Below, one piece after another: positions 1 to 8,573 of a DNA stretch of 64,000 nucleotides. The DNA is from Roseiarcus sp963813195 (GTDB lineage Bacteria > Pseudomonadota > Alphaproteobacteria > Rhizobiales > Beijerinckiaceae). The position numbers were made by a program, and so were the translations under genes. The notes beneath the pieces are model-generated. The model did not search any database, was not told where the DNA came from, and saw only the letters and a list, made by a program, of their open reading frames with translations. The stretch spans positions 124,001-188,000 of the forward strand of contig CAWEYC010000021.1 of the NCBI GenBank assembly GCA_963813195.1, written 5' to 3'. Numbering within the stretch: position 1 is the first letter of the stretch; the number at the start of each line of letters is the position of its first letter.

Positions 1-35
1 GCGCTGGGCAGCTTGTCGCCGACTTTGATGGTCAT
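1..35 (-). CDS. Peroxiredoxin (N-terminal fragment, cut by window edge)
   Basis: Only the first eleven codons and part of the twelfth lie in the window, reading MTIKVGDKLPS. This is the characteristic opening of the AhpC/TSA (Prx5-like) peroxiredoxins of alphaproteobacteria, thiol peroxidases that reduce hydroperoxides. An AGAGGA ribosome binding site sits about 6 bases upstream of the ATG. The catalytic cysteine lies outside the window. The neighbouring order (peroxiredoxin, DsbD-like protein, YqgE) is familiar in Rhizobiales and supports the call. The assignment rests on a short N-terminus plus context. Confidence 0.65.
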   Translation of the reverse strand, partial: MTIKVGDKLPS

Positions 36-107
36 GGTTGGTCCTCTGGGAGAAGTGAAAGGCAGTTTAGCGCGGGCAGCCGCGCGCGCAAGGCGCGTTC
101 GCGCGCC

Positions 108-914
108 TCAGGATTTCGGCGATAAGGCGAGCGGGAAGTCGAGCGCGCCGGCGCCGCCGGTGATCGTCGCGCGCGCGTTCACCGGCAGGGCGCCATCGGT
201 CGGCTTTTGGGCCAGGGCGATGGCGAAGCAGTCGCGGCCGGCGGCGCCCGGCTCCGCCTTGGTCGACAGCCACCACCCCGATGGCGCCTCGATGAAGAGA
301 TCGCGCGCCGGACCCGGCTCGGCCGGCAGACAAAGGCGCCAGTCGCGCGCATCGACGCCCGTGAGCTCCGCCCCGAGCGAGCGCCAATCGACGGCCCGGG
401 GGGTCAGCGCCACAGCCGCTGCGATCGAGGCGGCGAGGGGCGTCGAGGCGCTGGCGGGCAGGGTCAGCGTCAGGTTCGCTCTGGCGGGGAGGCAGATTTT
501 TTCGCACACCGCGTAGTTCGCCTTCAGCGCCAACGTCACCGGCTTCGATGGGTCGAGCGCCTCGACCGCGATCGGGAACACGACGCCGCCTTGATAGCCG
601 AAGGCCTCGGAGCCGTCGGGCTCGACGATGCGTTTGGGCGCCGGATATTCGGGCTCGGCGCGCGCGAGATTGACCGAACCGGAGAAGTCGAAACTCGGCG
701 GCGCGCCCGAATCGCCGGGGTCGCGCCAATAGGTGACGGCCCCCGGCGCCAGTTGGATTTCGAAGCCGGCCTGGCGCGGGCCGCCCGCGATCAGGCGCGC
801 TTGCGCCTTCAGGGTCCGCGCCCAATCGGTGGCGAAGGATTCGCCCGCTTGGGCGCTGGCCGCCGCACAGCCCGCGAGGGCGAAGAGGACGGCAAATCGC
901 ATGAACATGAACAT
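108..914 (-). CDS. Secreted protein with DsbD N-terminal-like domain
   Basis: A 268-residue exported protein. The first about 25 residues form a signal peptide. The three in-frame ATGs at the start (914, 908, 902) cannot be separated by ribosome binding site; the third gives the most typical signal sequence, and LAGC near residue 15 could be a lipobox. The mature part resembles the periplasmic alpha domain of the thiol:disulfide interchange protein DsbD, including a pair of cysteines in YAVCEKICLP, where the family carries its redox-active cysteines. There is no DsbD membrane domain or C-terminal thioredoxin domain, so this is a stand-alone domain. It probably receives or passes electrons in the periplasm; that role is inferred. 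It lies between a peroxiredoxin gene and divergent yqgE. Confidence 0.75.
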   Translation of the reverse strand: MFMFMRFAVLFALAGCAAASAQAGESFATDWARTLKAQARLIAGGPRQAGFEIQLAPGAVTYWRDPGDSGAPPSFDFSGSVNLARAEPEYPAPKRIVEPDGSEAFGYQGGVVFPIAVEALDPSKPVTLALKANYAVCEKICLPARANLTLTLPASASTPLAASIAAAVALTPRAVDWRSLGAELTGVDARDWRLCLPAEPGPARDLFIEAPSGWWLSTKAEPGAAGRDCFAIALAQKPTDGALPVNARATITGGAGALDFPLALSPKS

Positions 915-1027
915 GCCCGCAATTTAGGCGCTGCGTCGCCGGGAGGCGAGCAAATTTCCGGTGAAGGCTCCGGGGGACGTTAAGATTTTTCCTTTCGCCG
1001 CGGCCCCGAGGCGAGTAACATGCCACG

Positions 1028-1633
1028 ATGCGTCGCCCGTCGGGATCCCAGCCTTCGCAGAGTTATGAAGGCCAGTTTCTGATCGCCATGCCCAGCTTGC
1101 GCGACGGGCCGTTCGCGCGCTCCGTCGTCTACATGTGCGCGCATCGCGAAGACGGCGCCATGGGCATCGTCATCAACCAGCGCGCCGACGAAATCGAATT
1201 TTCCAAGCTCCTGGTGCAGCTCGAAATCGTCGGCCGGGCCGAGGCGATCCGTCTGCCGGCGACCGCCGAGGCGGTGCGCGTCCTGCGCGGCGGACCGGTC
1301 GACACCGGGCGCGGTTTCGTTCTCCATTCCAGCGACTACCGCGCCGAGGACTCGACGGTTGCGATCGGCAACGGAGTGTGCCTCACCGCGACGCTCGACA
1401 TCCTGCGCGCGATCGCCAAAGGCGCCGGGCCGAGCAAAGCTGTGCTCGCGCTAGGCTATGCCGGTTGGGCGTCGGGCCAGCTCGAGAACGAAATCCTCGC
1501 CAATGGCTGGCTCGTCGCGCCGGCCGATTCGAAGCTCATCTTCGACGCCAATTTCGCCGCCAAGTACGACCGCGCGCTGGCGCTGCTCGGCGTCAACGCC
1601 GCCTGGCTGTCGTCAGAGGCCGGCCACGCCTGA
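1028..1633 (+). CDS. yqgE: YqgE/AlgH family protein
   Basis: 201 residues, normal length for the family. The hallmarks are visible: the N-terminal GQFLIAMPSLRD segment, the MGIVINQ segment near residues 47-53, and later GYAGWASGQLENEI. The family (UPF0301) is widespread in proteobacteria; its biochemical function is not established, though AlgH was linked to alginate regulation in Pseudomonas. It is transcribed divergently from the DsbD-like gene, and its 3' end overlaps the convergent recF gene by 21 bases. Confidence 0.92.
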   Translation: MRRPSGSQPSQSYEGQFLIAMPSLRDGPFARSVVYMCAHREDGAMGIVINQRADEIEFSKLLVQLEIVGRAEAIRLPATAEAVRVLRGGPVDTGRGFVLHSSDYRAEDSTVAIGNGVCLTATLDILRAIAKGAGPSKAVLALGYAGWASGQLENEILANGWLVAPADSKLIFDANFAAKYDRALALLGVNAAWLSSEAGHA

Positions 1634-2806
1634 GTGGCCGGGCCAGGGCCCGACCTGACCAGGAACGACTTCGAACATCCGCGCCCGCTCGCCGAGTTCG
1701 GCGAAGACCGCCGGGTCCGCGCCAGTGACGAAGACCTGCGCGCCGACGCGCTGCAGCGCCTCGAAGAGAGCGGCGCGGCGACGCGGATCGAAATGCGCGG
1801 CGACTTCGTCGAGCAAGGCCAGCGGCGCGAGCCCCGACATCTCCGCCACCAGCCGCGCGTGAGCGAGAACCAATCCGACCAGCAGCGCCTTCTGCTCGCC
1901 GGTCGAGGATTGCGACGCCGGCGCGCCCTTAGGACCGTGGAAGACCAGGAGATCGCCGACGTGCGGACCGATCAGCGTGCGGCCCGCCGCCGCATCACGT
2001 CCGCGATTGTCGCGCAGCGCCGCACGATATTGGTCCTCGGCGTGAAGCGCGGGATTTTGCGCCGTCAACGCCTCGACCTCGCCCTCGAGCGCGAGATCGG
2101 CCCAGGGAAAGGGGGAGGCCTCGTCGCGATCGAGCGCGATCAGGGTCTTCAAGCGGTTCACGCATTCGACCCGCGCCGCGGCGACGGCGACGCCGAGCTC
2201 GGCCGCCTCGCGTTCGATCGCATCGAGCCAGGGCGCGTTGCGCGCGCCCTCTTCGAGCACCCGGTTGCGGCCGCGCAGCGCGCGCTCGAATTGGCTAACC
2301 CGGGCGCCGTGATTCGGATCGAGGGCGAGGACCAGCCGGTCGAGGAAGCGGCGCCGTTCGCTGGCGGGGCCGGCGAACAGGCTGTCCATCGCCGGCGTCA
2401 GCCAGACGAGGCGCACATGATCGGCGAAGGCGCGCGCCGAAGCGACAGGCGCCCGGTCGATGCGATTGAGGCGCTCGGGCGCGCCATCCCGGGCGCCCGG
2501 CTCGAAACCCGCGCCGAGCTGGCGCGCCACGCCCTCGTCCTCGACCTCGATCGAGATGGCGAAGCCGCCTGCCCCGCCGACCCGCGCGCAAGCCGCGAGG
2601 TCGGCGCGACGAAGGCCGCGGCCAGGCGCGAACAGCGAAAGGGCTTCGAGAAGATTGGTTTTCCCCGCGCCGTTCTCGCCGCAGAAAACGACCAGTTCGC
2701 CCTCGAGCACGAGATCGAGCGCCGCATAGGAACGGAAGTCCCTGAGCATCAGCCGACGCACCATCGGGCGTCGGCGCGCGAGGGGAAAAGCGGGCGGGCT
2801 CGACAT
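1613..2806 (-). CDS. recF: DNA replication and repair protein RecF
   Basis: 397 residues from the chosen ATG; a longer frame extends upstream, but family alignment favours the start just before the conserved beta strand. RecF is an ABC/SMC-like ATPase that helps RecO and RecR load RecA at gapped DNA. Walker A (GENGAGKTN) is at residues 43-51, the ABC signature reads STGEQKALL, and Walker B reads PLALLDEVAAHFD. It is not beside dnaN here, so it stands outside the classical dnaA-dnaN-recF-gyrB cluster, as in many Rhizobiales. The last 21 bases overlap the end of yqgE on the other strand. Confidence 0.95.
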   Translation of the reverse strand: MSSPPAFPLARRRPMVRRLMLRDFRSYAALDLVLEGELVVFCGENGAGKTNLLEALSLFAPGRGLRRADLAACARVGGAGGFAISIEVEDEGVARQLGAGFEPGARDGAPERLNRIDRAPVASARAFADHVRLVWLTPAMDSLFAGPASERRRFLDRLVLALDPNHGARVSQFERALRGRNRVLEEGARNAPWLDAIEREAAELGVAVAAARVECVNRLKTLIALDRDEASPFPWADLALEGEVEALTAQNPALHAEDQYRAALRDNRGRDAAAGRTLIGPHVGDLLVFHGPKGAPASQSSTGEQKALLVGLVLAHARLVAEMSGLAPLALLDEVAAHFDPRRRAALFEALQRVGAQVFVTGADPAVFAELGERARMFEVVPGQVGPWPGHSGVAGL

Positions 2807-2954
2807 GGGCCTCGGATGTGCCACGTCCGGCGTCGGCGCGAAAGGGGACCCCGCACGCTTGTGGCAGCGGGCGTCCTGTCGCATGTTGCGGCCGCGGCGC
2901 GAGTCGGGACGGACGCGCGCGTTCGCGGGCTGTGATTAAGGAAAGGCGGTGGTC

Positions 2955-3917
2955 GTGACGGCGTTTGAGGTGTTGATGCCTGCCGAGGGCATGACGGAAA
3001 TCTCCGAGTTGATCGAGAAGCGCCTGACCCTGCATCGGCTGTGGCGCGCCCAGGATCGCGAGGCGACGCTGGAGGCGATCGCGCCGCGCATCCGCGCGAT
3101 CGTCGCGACTTGGCATACCGCGCGCGTCGACCCCGCGCTGATGCGTCGCTTGCCGAACCTGGAAATCGTGGCGAGCTTCGGCGTCGGCTACGACCATATC
3201 GACGCCGCCTGGGCGGGCGCGCATGGAATCATCGTCACCCACACGCCGGGCGTGCTCGACGAGGACACCGCCGACATCGCGATGGCGCTGACGCTCGCCG
3301 CGGTGCGGCGGCTGCCGCAGGCCGAGCGCTACCTCCGCGAGGGTCGCTGGCCGACCGCGCCGTTTCCGCTGACCGCGTCGCTGCGCGGGCGTACGATGGG
3401 GATTTTAGGATTGGGGCGCATCGGCAAGCAGATCGCCAAGCGCGCGCAGGCCTTCGGGCTGAATGTCGTCTATCACGGCCGGCGCGCTCAGGACGACGCG
3501 CCCTATCTCTACTATCCGACGCTTCTGGGCATGGCGGAAGCGTGCGACATCCTGGTGGTCGCCGCGCCGGGCGGCGCGGGGACTCGCCATATCGTCGATC
3601 GCGAAGTGTTGAAGGCGCTCGGTCCCGATGGCGTGCTCGTCAACATTGCGCGCGGCTCGCTGGTCGACGAGGCGGCGTTGATCGAGGCGCTGCGCGACGG
3701 GACAATTCTCGCCGCCGGGCTCGATGTCTACGAGAACGAACCGACGGCGCCCCCGGCGCTGCTCGAGCTCGACAACGTCGTCGCGCTGCCCCATGTCGGC
3801 TCGGCCTCGCACCATACCCGCCGCGCCATGGCCAACCTCGTCGTCGCCAATCTGTTTTCCTGGATCGACGGCAACGGGCCGTTGACGCCGACGCCCGAAA
3901 CGCCCTGGCGGCGATAA
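2955..3917 (+). CDS. D-isomer-specific 2-hydroxyacid dehydrogenase
   Basis: 320 residues from the GTG at 2955, chosen because AAGGAAAGG ends about 8 bases before it; a GTG at 2949 is too close to that site. It is an NAD(P)H-dependent oxidoreductase of the glyoxylate/hydroxypyruvate reductase type. Visible features are the Rossmann motif GLGRIG near residue 150, the catalytic arginine in NIARGSLVDE, the glutamate in DVYENEP and the histidine in LPHVGSASHHT. The substrate cannot be read from sequence. In a serine-cycle methylotroph hydroxypyruvate would be a natural candidate, but that is inference. The gene is divergent from recF and stands alone on its strand. Confidence 0.88.
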   Translation: MTAFEVLMPAEGMTEISELIEKRLTLHRLWRAQDREATLEAIAPRIRAIVATWHTARVDPALMRRLPNLEIVASFGVGYDHIDAAWAGAHGIIVTHTPGVLDEDTADIAMALTLAAVRRLPQAERYLREGRWPTAPFPLTASLRGRTMGILGLGRIGKQIAKRAQAFGLNVVYHGRRAQDDAPYLYYPTLLGMAEACDILVVAAPGGAGTRHIVDREVLKALGPDGVLVNIARGSLVDEAALIEALRDGTILAAGLDVYENEPTAPPALLELDNVVALPHVGSASHHTRRAMANLVVANLFSWIDGNGPLTPTPETPWRR

Positions 3918-3954
3918 GGCGAACGGGCGGCCCCGCCCCTCGGCGTGGCGCCGC

Positions 3955-4656
3955 TCAGTGCGTCAACCGCACGGAATGGAGCGCCTCGGGCCGCGAATTG
4001 TTCCAAGGGGCTGGGAACAAGACGATTTCTCCTTCGCCGCGCGCCGTCAGCGCCAGCGCCACGTCATTTTTCACGATATGCAGGGAAATGACGGTCGGAT
4101 CGGAATAGCTGATGTTGCGGCGACCGAGGGCATGACCGCGGGCGACGATTTCGGAGAGGGTGAACGAGCCGCCGGCGGCCAATTCGACGCCGTTCTGCCC
4201 GCGATAAGCCGTGAAGTTCTCGGGCAGCGAATCATAGAAGGCGCGATCGTCCGGCGCGAGAAAGTCGGGCGACCAATAGGGTTTGAAGCGCGAGAACAGT
4301 CGAGCCGACCGTATGCGTTCGATGGAATTGAAGCGCGACCATTCCCTGACGACGAGATTCCAGAATTGCTCGCCGATCGTGGCGGAGCGGCGGCGCATGA
4401 AGAAATGGTCCAGCGCTGCACCGGGTCGTTGCGTCGCATCGGGAAAGGGAAGCAACGGTTCCGGTGTGAAAGCTTGGGGGGGCGAAATGGAGCTCAACGC
4501 ATGCCTCGCGGTTAGAACACCCGCCCGAAACTGCGGCGCCAACATTGCCCGGGGCTGGAAAGGTAAACGCGAGACGGTGGTCTCCTTTGGTCCCCTTGGA
4601 GACGCTTTGCAGGTTCTCGGATCGGCGTTAAGATGTTTCGGCTGGGTGGGCGGCAT
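3955..4656 (-). CDS. Unknown protein with possible ADP-ribosyltransferase fold
   Basis: 233 residues from the first ATG; an alternative ATG at 4545 would remove 37 residues and avoid overlap with the putative promoter of the divergent small gene. The family is not certain. The C-terminal half carries, in order, an aromatic-Arg strand (YRGQ, Arg152), a Ser/Thr-rich strand (GSFTLSE, about 163-169), a beta-rich segment and an E-x-E motif (Glu208 and Glu210, GEGEIVLFP). That is the order expected of R-S-E class mono-ADP-ribosyltransferases. There is no signal peptide or membrane segment, so it is probably cytosolic. It is convergent with the dehydrogenase and divergent from a small secreted peptide gene. 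An ART role is inference; the gene itself looks real. Confidence 0.6.
   Translation of the reverse strand: MPPTQPKHLNADPRTCKASPRGPKETTVSRLPFQPRAMLAPQFRAGVLTARHALSSISPPQAFTPEPLLPFPDATQRPGAALDHFFMRRRSATIGEQFWNLVVREWSRFNSIERIRSARLFSRFKPYWSPDFLAPDDRAFYDSLPENFTAYRGQNGVELAAGGSFTLSEIVARGHALGRRNISYSDPTVISLHIVKNDVALALTARGEGEIVLFPAPWNNSRPEALHSVRLTH
4607..4634 (+). promoter_or_regulatory. Putative sigma-70 promoter for the small secreted protein
   Basis: TTGCAG (-35) is followed after 16 bases by TAAGAT (-10). The predicted transcript would start about 27 bases before the ATG at 4668, with a GGAGG ribosome binding site in between. The promoter lies inside the first codons of the divergent minus-strand frame if that frame starts at 4656. 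Pattern match only. Confidence 0.4.
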
Positions 4657-4667
4657 GGAGGCTTCTC

Positions 4668-4832
4668 ATGCGCTCGACACTGATCGGACTTGTGATTGGC
4701 ATCGGCCTCGTGGCCGGGACGTTGGCGCCGGCGCTCGCGTGCGATTATCAACCCACTTCGGCGGCAAACGATCATGCGTCGCCGCCGCAGACCGCACAGG
4801 CGCAAACGGCGGCGCCAGATACCTCGAACTAA
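4668..4832 (+). CDS. Small secreted protein, 54 residues
   Basis: A short gene reading MRSTLIGLVIGIGLVAGT, then a cleavage-like APALA followed by CDYQP. It has a strong ribosome binding site (GGAGG, 6 bases before the ATG), a well-formed Sec signal peptide of about 24 residues and a putative promoter just upstream. The mature part is only about 30 residues, polar and rich in Ala, Gln, Thr and Pro, with a single cysteine near its start. No family was recognised. It is divergent from the putative ADP-ribosyltransferase-like gene, 11 bases apart if that gene starts at 4656. Confidence 0.6.
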   Translation: MRSTLIGLVIGIGLVAGTLAPALACDYQPTSAANDHASPPQTAQAQTAAPDTSN

Positions 4833-5001
4833 GACCCGCCACTCCGGCGCAGGACAAAAAATTGGAATGCTGTGGCGTCGGCGCGCTGTTTGCGCCGGCG
4901 CGGCAGCGTCGTTGCGCTGTTCATATTTTCACCCATCCCGGACAATCGCGTAGCGCGGACGCGTCGAGACAAGTAGGTTTGCGCCGGAGGCTGTCACGCC
5001 T

Positions 5002-6018
5002 TTGTCGCAATCGCAGGGTCTCAGGGTGGGGATGATCGGCAAGCTCTCTTGGTTCTTCAGCGGCGTCGTCGTCCTGGGCCTGATCCTCTGGACGGGGGCC
5101 GGCCCGGTGTTCGGCGCCTTCGCTGCGGCGGGATGGGGCGTTTTCGCCGTTGTCGTTCTCCGCGGCGTCGCCGTCTCGGCCGCCGGGATCGGCTGGTTGT
5201 TTCTGTTCCCCCCTGGATTGCGCCCGACGGCGTTGACCTGCGTGCAAATCCGCTTTCTGCGCGAGGGCGCCAACGCGCTGTTGCCGATCACGCAGGTTGG
5301 CGGGGAGGTGATCGGCGCACGCGCGCTGAGCTTGCGCGGCTCCGCCGCTTCGCTGGCGGCCGCGAGCGTCATCGTCGACGTCCTCGTTCAGGCCGTCACG
5401 CAATTCCTCTTTGCCGCCGTCGGCCTGGCGACCCTCGCCTCGATGCGCGACAACGACGCCGTGCGCGGGACGATCGCCATCGTCATTGTCGTCGCCATCC
5501 CGGCGCTCGGCGGGTTTTACCTGGTGCAACGGCCGAGCGGACAGCGTTTCGTCACGGCGCTGTTGAAACGTGTCGTCGGCGAGCGAGAATGGCTGTCCTT
5601 CGGCGCGATCGAGGCGCTGTACGCTCGCCTCGCCGCCATCTACGCAAACCCCAGGGGCGTCGCAGCCGCGGCTCTCATCCATTCCTCGGTTTGGCTGTTT
5701 GGTGCGTTGGAAGTCTGGGCGATCCTGGCCTTCATGGGATATCCCGCGAGCTATCCCGAGGCGCTGGTCGTGGAGAGCCTGATGCAGGCGGTGCGGGGGG
5801 CCGCCTTCGCCATCCCCGGCGCACTGGGGGCCCAGGAGGGAGGACTGGTCGTCCTCTGCGCCATTTTCGGCGTTCCGGCGGGAGCGGCCATCGCGATGTC
5901 GCTGATCAAACGCGTGCCCGATTTCGTATTCGGCATTCCGAGCCTCATCGGCTGGCAGGTTCTCGAAGGCCGGGCGCTCCGGGGACGTCTCGCCGGCGAA
6001 GGCGGGCAGAGCCGGTGA
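5002..6018 (+). CDS. hpnL: Hopanoid-associated membrane protein HpnL
   Basis: 338 residues with several hydrophobic helices, belonging to the lysylphosphatidylglycerol synthase transmembrane-domain superfamily (UPF0104). The HpnL subgroup is defined by linkage to hopanoid genes, as here. A later part (GALGAQEGGLVVLCAIFG) matches the conserved GxxxQEG region of the superfamily. HpnL is suspected to act in hopanoid transport or localisation; this is not proven. The start is uncertain: TTG 5002 (GGAGG 11 bases upstream), GTG 5026 or ATG 5032. Its TGA overlaps the GTG start of hpnI, so the two are translationally coupled. Confidence 0.85.
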   Translation: MSQSQGLRVGMIGKLSWFFSGVVVLGLILWTGAGPVFGAFAAAGWGVFAVVVLRGVAVSAAGIGWLFLFPPGLRPTALTCVQIRFLREGANALLPITQVGGEVIGARALSLRGSAASLAAASVIVDVLVQAVTQFLFAAVGLATLASMRDNDAVRGTIAIVIVVAIPALGGFYLVQRPSGQRFVTALLKRVVGEREWLSFGAIEALYARLAAIYANPRGVAAAALIHSSVWLFGALEVWAILAFMGYPASYPEALVVESLMQAVRGAAFAIPGALGAQEGGLVVLCAIFGVPAGAAIAMSLIKRVPDFVFGIPSLIGWQVLEGRALRGRLAGEGGQSR

Positions 6019-7133
6019 TCTCAGCCATTTTTCTCCTGATCGCCTCGGCCGGGTGCGTCTATTTGCTCGTCGCGGCCGCGGCGGCCAAATACCGCAATGA
6101 CACGCCGGGGCCGGAGGCGGGCTCGCCTGCGGTGACGATTCTGAAGCCGCTCAAGGGCGCCGAACCCCTCCTCTTCGAAAATCTCTCGACCTTTTGCACG
6201 CAGGAGTACGCGGGGGCGATCCAGATCATTTGCGGCGTACAAGACCGGCAGGACCCGGCGATCGCGATCGTCGAGCGCCTGAAGACCTCTTTTCCAAACA
6301 TCGACTTGCAGCTCGTCGTCGACGCAACGGCGCATGGCGCCAATCTGAAGGTCGCCAACCTCATCAACATGACCCGCCACGCTCGCCACGACTGCATCGT
6401 GCTGGCCGATAGCGACATCGGGGTCATGCCGCACTACCTCGCGCAACTGACGGCTGCGCTCGCTTCTCCCGGCGTCGGTGCGGTGAGTTGCCTCTATCAC
6501 GGCGTCGGCGCGACGGGCTTCTGGTCGAGGCTGTCGGCGCTCGCCATCGACGCGCATTTTCTGCCCAGTGTGCTGATCGGCCTCCAAACGGGTCTCGCAA
6601 GGCCCTGCTTCGGCTCGACGATCGCATTGACTCGGGACCGCCTGGTGGAAATCGGCGGCTTCGAGGCCTTCGCCGACCGTCTGGCGGACGATTATGCGAT
6701 CGGCGAAGCCGTACGGGCGAGGGGACTTTCGGTGGCGACGCCCAATATGGTGGTGGCGCACGTCTGCTCGGAATCGTCGTTCACCGATTTGTGGCGGCAC
6801 GAATTGCGATGGGCGCGCACAATTCGCAACGTCGATCCCGCCGGCTATGCCGGCTTGTTCGTCACCCATCCCCTGGCGTGGGCGCTGGTCGCTGGCGCTG
6901 CGGGATCTCCGGGGTATGGAGCGATCGTTGGCGCGCTTGCCATTGCCTGCCGAATAGTGCTTTTGCGCGCCGAGAAGCGAAAATTCGGGATTGCGGCCCC
7001 TCCTTATCGGCTCGTGCCGATCCGCGATCTCCTCTCCTTCGCAGTGTTCGTTTGGAGCTTTCGCGGCGAGGACCTAGATTGGCGAGGCCGCCGCTATCAA
7101 ATTCGGGCTGATGGCCGTCTTGCCGCCGAGTGA
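6015..7133 (+). CDS. hpnI: Hopanoid glycosyltransferase HpnI
   Basis: 372 residues from the GTG in the GTGA overlap with hpnL. It is a GT2-type membrane glycosyltransferase with an N-terminal anchor helix, then TILKPLKGAEP, the metal-binding D-S-D (LADSDIGVMP) and an RW motif (HELRWARTIR), followed by C-terminal hydrophobic segments. In the characterised pathway HpnI adds N-acetylglucosamine to bacteriohopanetetrol, HpnK deacetylates the product and HpnJ converts it to the cyclitol ether. All three genes are consecutive here, which strongly supports the assignment. Confidence 0.92.
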   Translation: MISAIFLLIASAGCVYLLVAAAAAKYRNDTPGPEAGSPAVTILKPLKGAEPLLFENLSTFCTQEYAGAIQIICGVQDRQDPAIAIVERLKTSFPNIDLQLVVDATAHGANLKVANLINMTRHARHDCIVLADSDIGVMPHYLAQLTAALASPGVGAVSCLYHGVGATGFWSRLSALAIDAHFLPSVLIGLQTGLARPCFGSTIALTRDRLVEIGGFEAFADRLADDYAIGEAVRARGLSVATPNMVVAHVCSESSFTDLWRHELRWARTIRNVDPAGYAGLFVTHPLAWALVAGAAGSPGYGAIVGALAIACRIVLLRAEKRKFGIAAPPYRLVPIRDLLSFAVFVWSFRGEDLDWRGRRYQIRADGRLAAE

Positions 7134-7145
7134 GAGATAAGAACC

Positions 7146-8573
7146 ATGATGCGAACACTTTTCCTGCAGGCGCCGTCTTTCGACGGCTATGACGGCGGCG
7201 CCGGCGCGCGCTACCAGATGAAGCGGGAAGTCCGCTCGTTCTGGTATCCGACGTGGCTCGCCCAACCCGCCGCGCTCGTCGAAGGCTCGAAGTTGATCGA
7301 CGCGCCGCCGCACGGCCTGTCATTCGAGGACATCAAGCCCGATCTGTTGCGCCACGAACTCATCGTCATGCACACCTCCACGCCGTCCTTCAAATCCGAC
7401 GTCAGGACGGCCGAGATGATCAAGGCGATCAATCCGACCTGCAAGATCGGCTTCATCGGCGCCAAGGTGGCGGTGGAGCCGGAAAAGAGCCTCCAGGCGA
7501 CGACCGCGCTCGATTTCGTGGCGCGCAACGAGTTCGACTACACCATCAAGGATGTCGCGGACGGTCGGGACTGGGCGACCATCAAGGGCATTTCTTATCG
7601 CAACGCCGACGGCGCGATCGTCCACAACGAGGATCGCGAGGTCCTGACCGATATGGACCAGTTGCCGTTCGTGACGCCGATCTACAAGCGCGACCTCGAC
7701 ATCAATCGCTATTTCGGCGGCTATCTCAAGCACCCCTATCTGTCGTTCTACACCGGGCGTGGCTGTAAATCACGCTGCACGTTCTGCCTGTGGCCGCAAA
7801 CCGTCGGAGGCCACAATTACCGCGTGCGCTCGATCGACCATGTGATCGCCGAGGTGAAATACGCCCGCGAAGCCTTCCCCGAGGTCAAGGAAATCTTCTT
7901 CGACGACGACACCCTCACCGACAACCTCCCGCGCGTCGAGGCTCTTGCCAAAGAGCTCGGCAAGCTCGGCGTCACCTGGTCGTGCAACGCCAAGGCGAAC
8001 GTCCCGCGCAAGACCCTCGAAATTCTCAAAGCGAACGGCCTGCGCCTGTTGCTGGTCGGATACGAGTTGGGGAACCAGAAAATCCTGCACAACATCAAGA
8101 AGGGATTGCTGGTCGATGTTGCGCGCCGATTCACCAGGGACTGCCACGAGATCGGCATCGTCATCCACGGCACCTTCATTCTCGGCCTGCCTGGCGAGAC
8201 CCGCGAAACCATCCAGGAGACTCTTCAATTCGCCAAGGAGATCAATCCGCACACCATCCAGGTCTCGCTTGCCGCCCCTTATCCCGGAACGTTCCTTTAC
8301 AAGCAGGCCAAGGAAAACGGCTGGTTCGCCGACGACACCGACCTCTTGACCGAGGACGGGACGCAGATCGCGCCGTTGAATTATCCGCATCTCGGCCACA
8401 CTGAAATCTTCAATGCGGTGGAGGATTTCTACAAGAAATTCTACTTCCGCCCATCGAAGATCGCCTCGATCGTCGGCGAGATGATTCGCAGCCCTGAAAT
8501 GATGAAGCGCCGGCTGCGCGAAGGTGTCGAATTCTTCCAGTTCCTGCGCCACAGAGAAGACGCCGTCGTTTGA
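7146..8573 (+). CDS. hpnJ: Hopanoid biosynthesis radical SAM protein HpnJ
   Basis: 475 residues. An N-terminal cobalamin-binding-like region (about 1-180) is followed by a radical SAM core with the iron-sulfur motif in GRGCKSRCTFCLW (C-x3-C-x2-C). HpnJ is required for the ring contraction that turns glucosaminyl bacteriohopanetetrol into the cyclitol ether. The 12-base gap after hpnI and the overlap of its stop with the TTG start of hpnK place it in the hpnLIJK transcription unit. N-terminus MMRTLFLQAPSFDGYDGGAG is typical of the family. Confidence 0.93.
   Translation: MMRTLFLQAPSFDGYDGGAGARYQMKREVRSFWYPTWLAQPAALVEGSKLIDAPPHGLSFEDIKPDLLRHELIVMHTSTPSFKSDVRTAEMIKAINPTCKIGFIGAKVAVEPEKSLQATTALDFVARNEFDYTIKDVADGRDWATIKGISYRNADGAIVHNEDREVLTDMDQLPFVTPIYKRDLDINRYFGGYLKHPYLSFYTGRGCKSRCTFCLWPQTVGGHNYRVRSIDHVIAEVKYAREAFPEVKEIFFDDDTLTDNLPRVEALAKELGKLGVTWSCNAKANVPRKTLEILKANGLRLLLVGYELGNQKILHNIKKGLLVDVARRFTRDCHEIGIVIHGTFILGLPGETRETIQETLQFAKEINPHTIQVSLAAPYPGTFLYKQAKENGWFADDTDLLTEDGTQIAPLNYPHLGHTEIFNAVEDFYKKFYFRPSKIASIVGEMIRSPEMMKRRLREGVEFFQFLRHREDAVV

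Noticed and set aside
5049..6014. Long open frame continuous with hpnI that would make a 694-residue protein
   Set aside because: The upstream part is an arginine- and glycine-rich shadow of hpnL. The GTG at 6015, in a GTGA overlap with the hpnL stop, gives the family-normal hpnI start.
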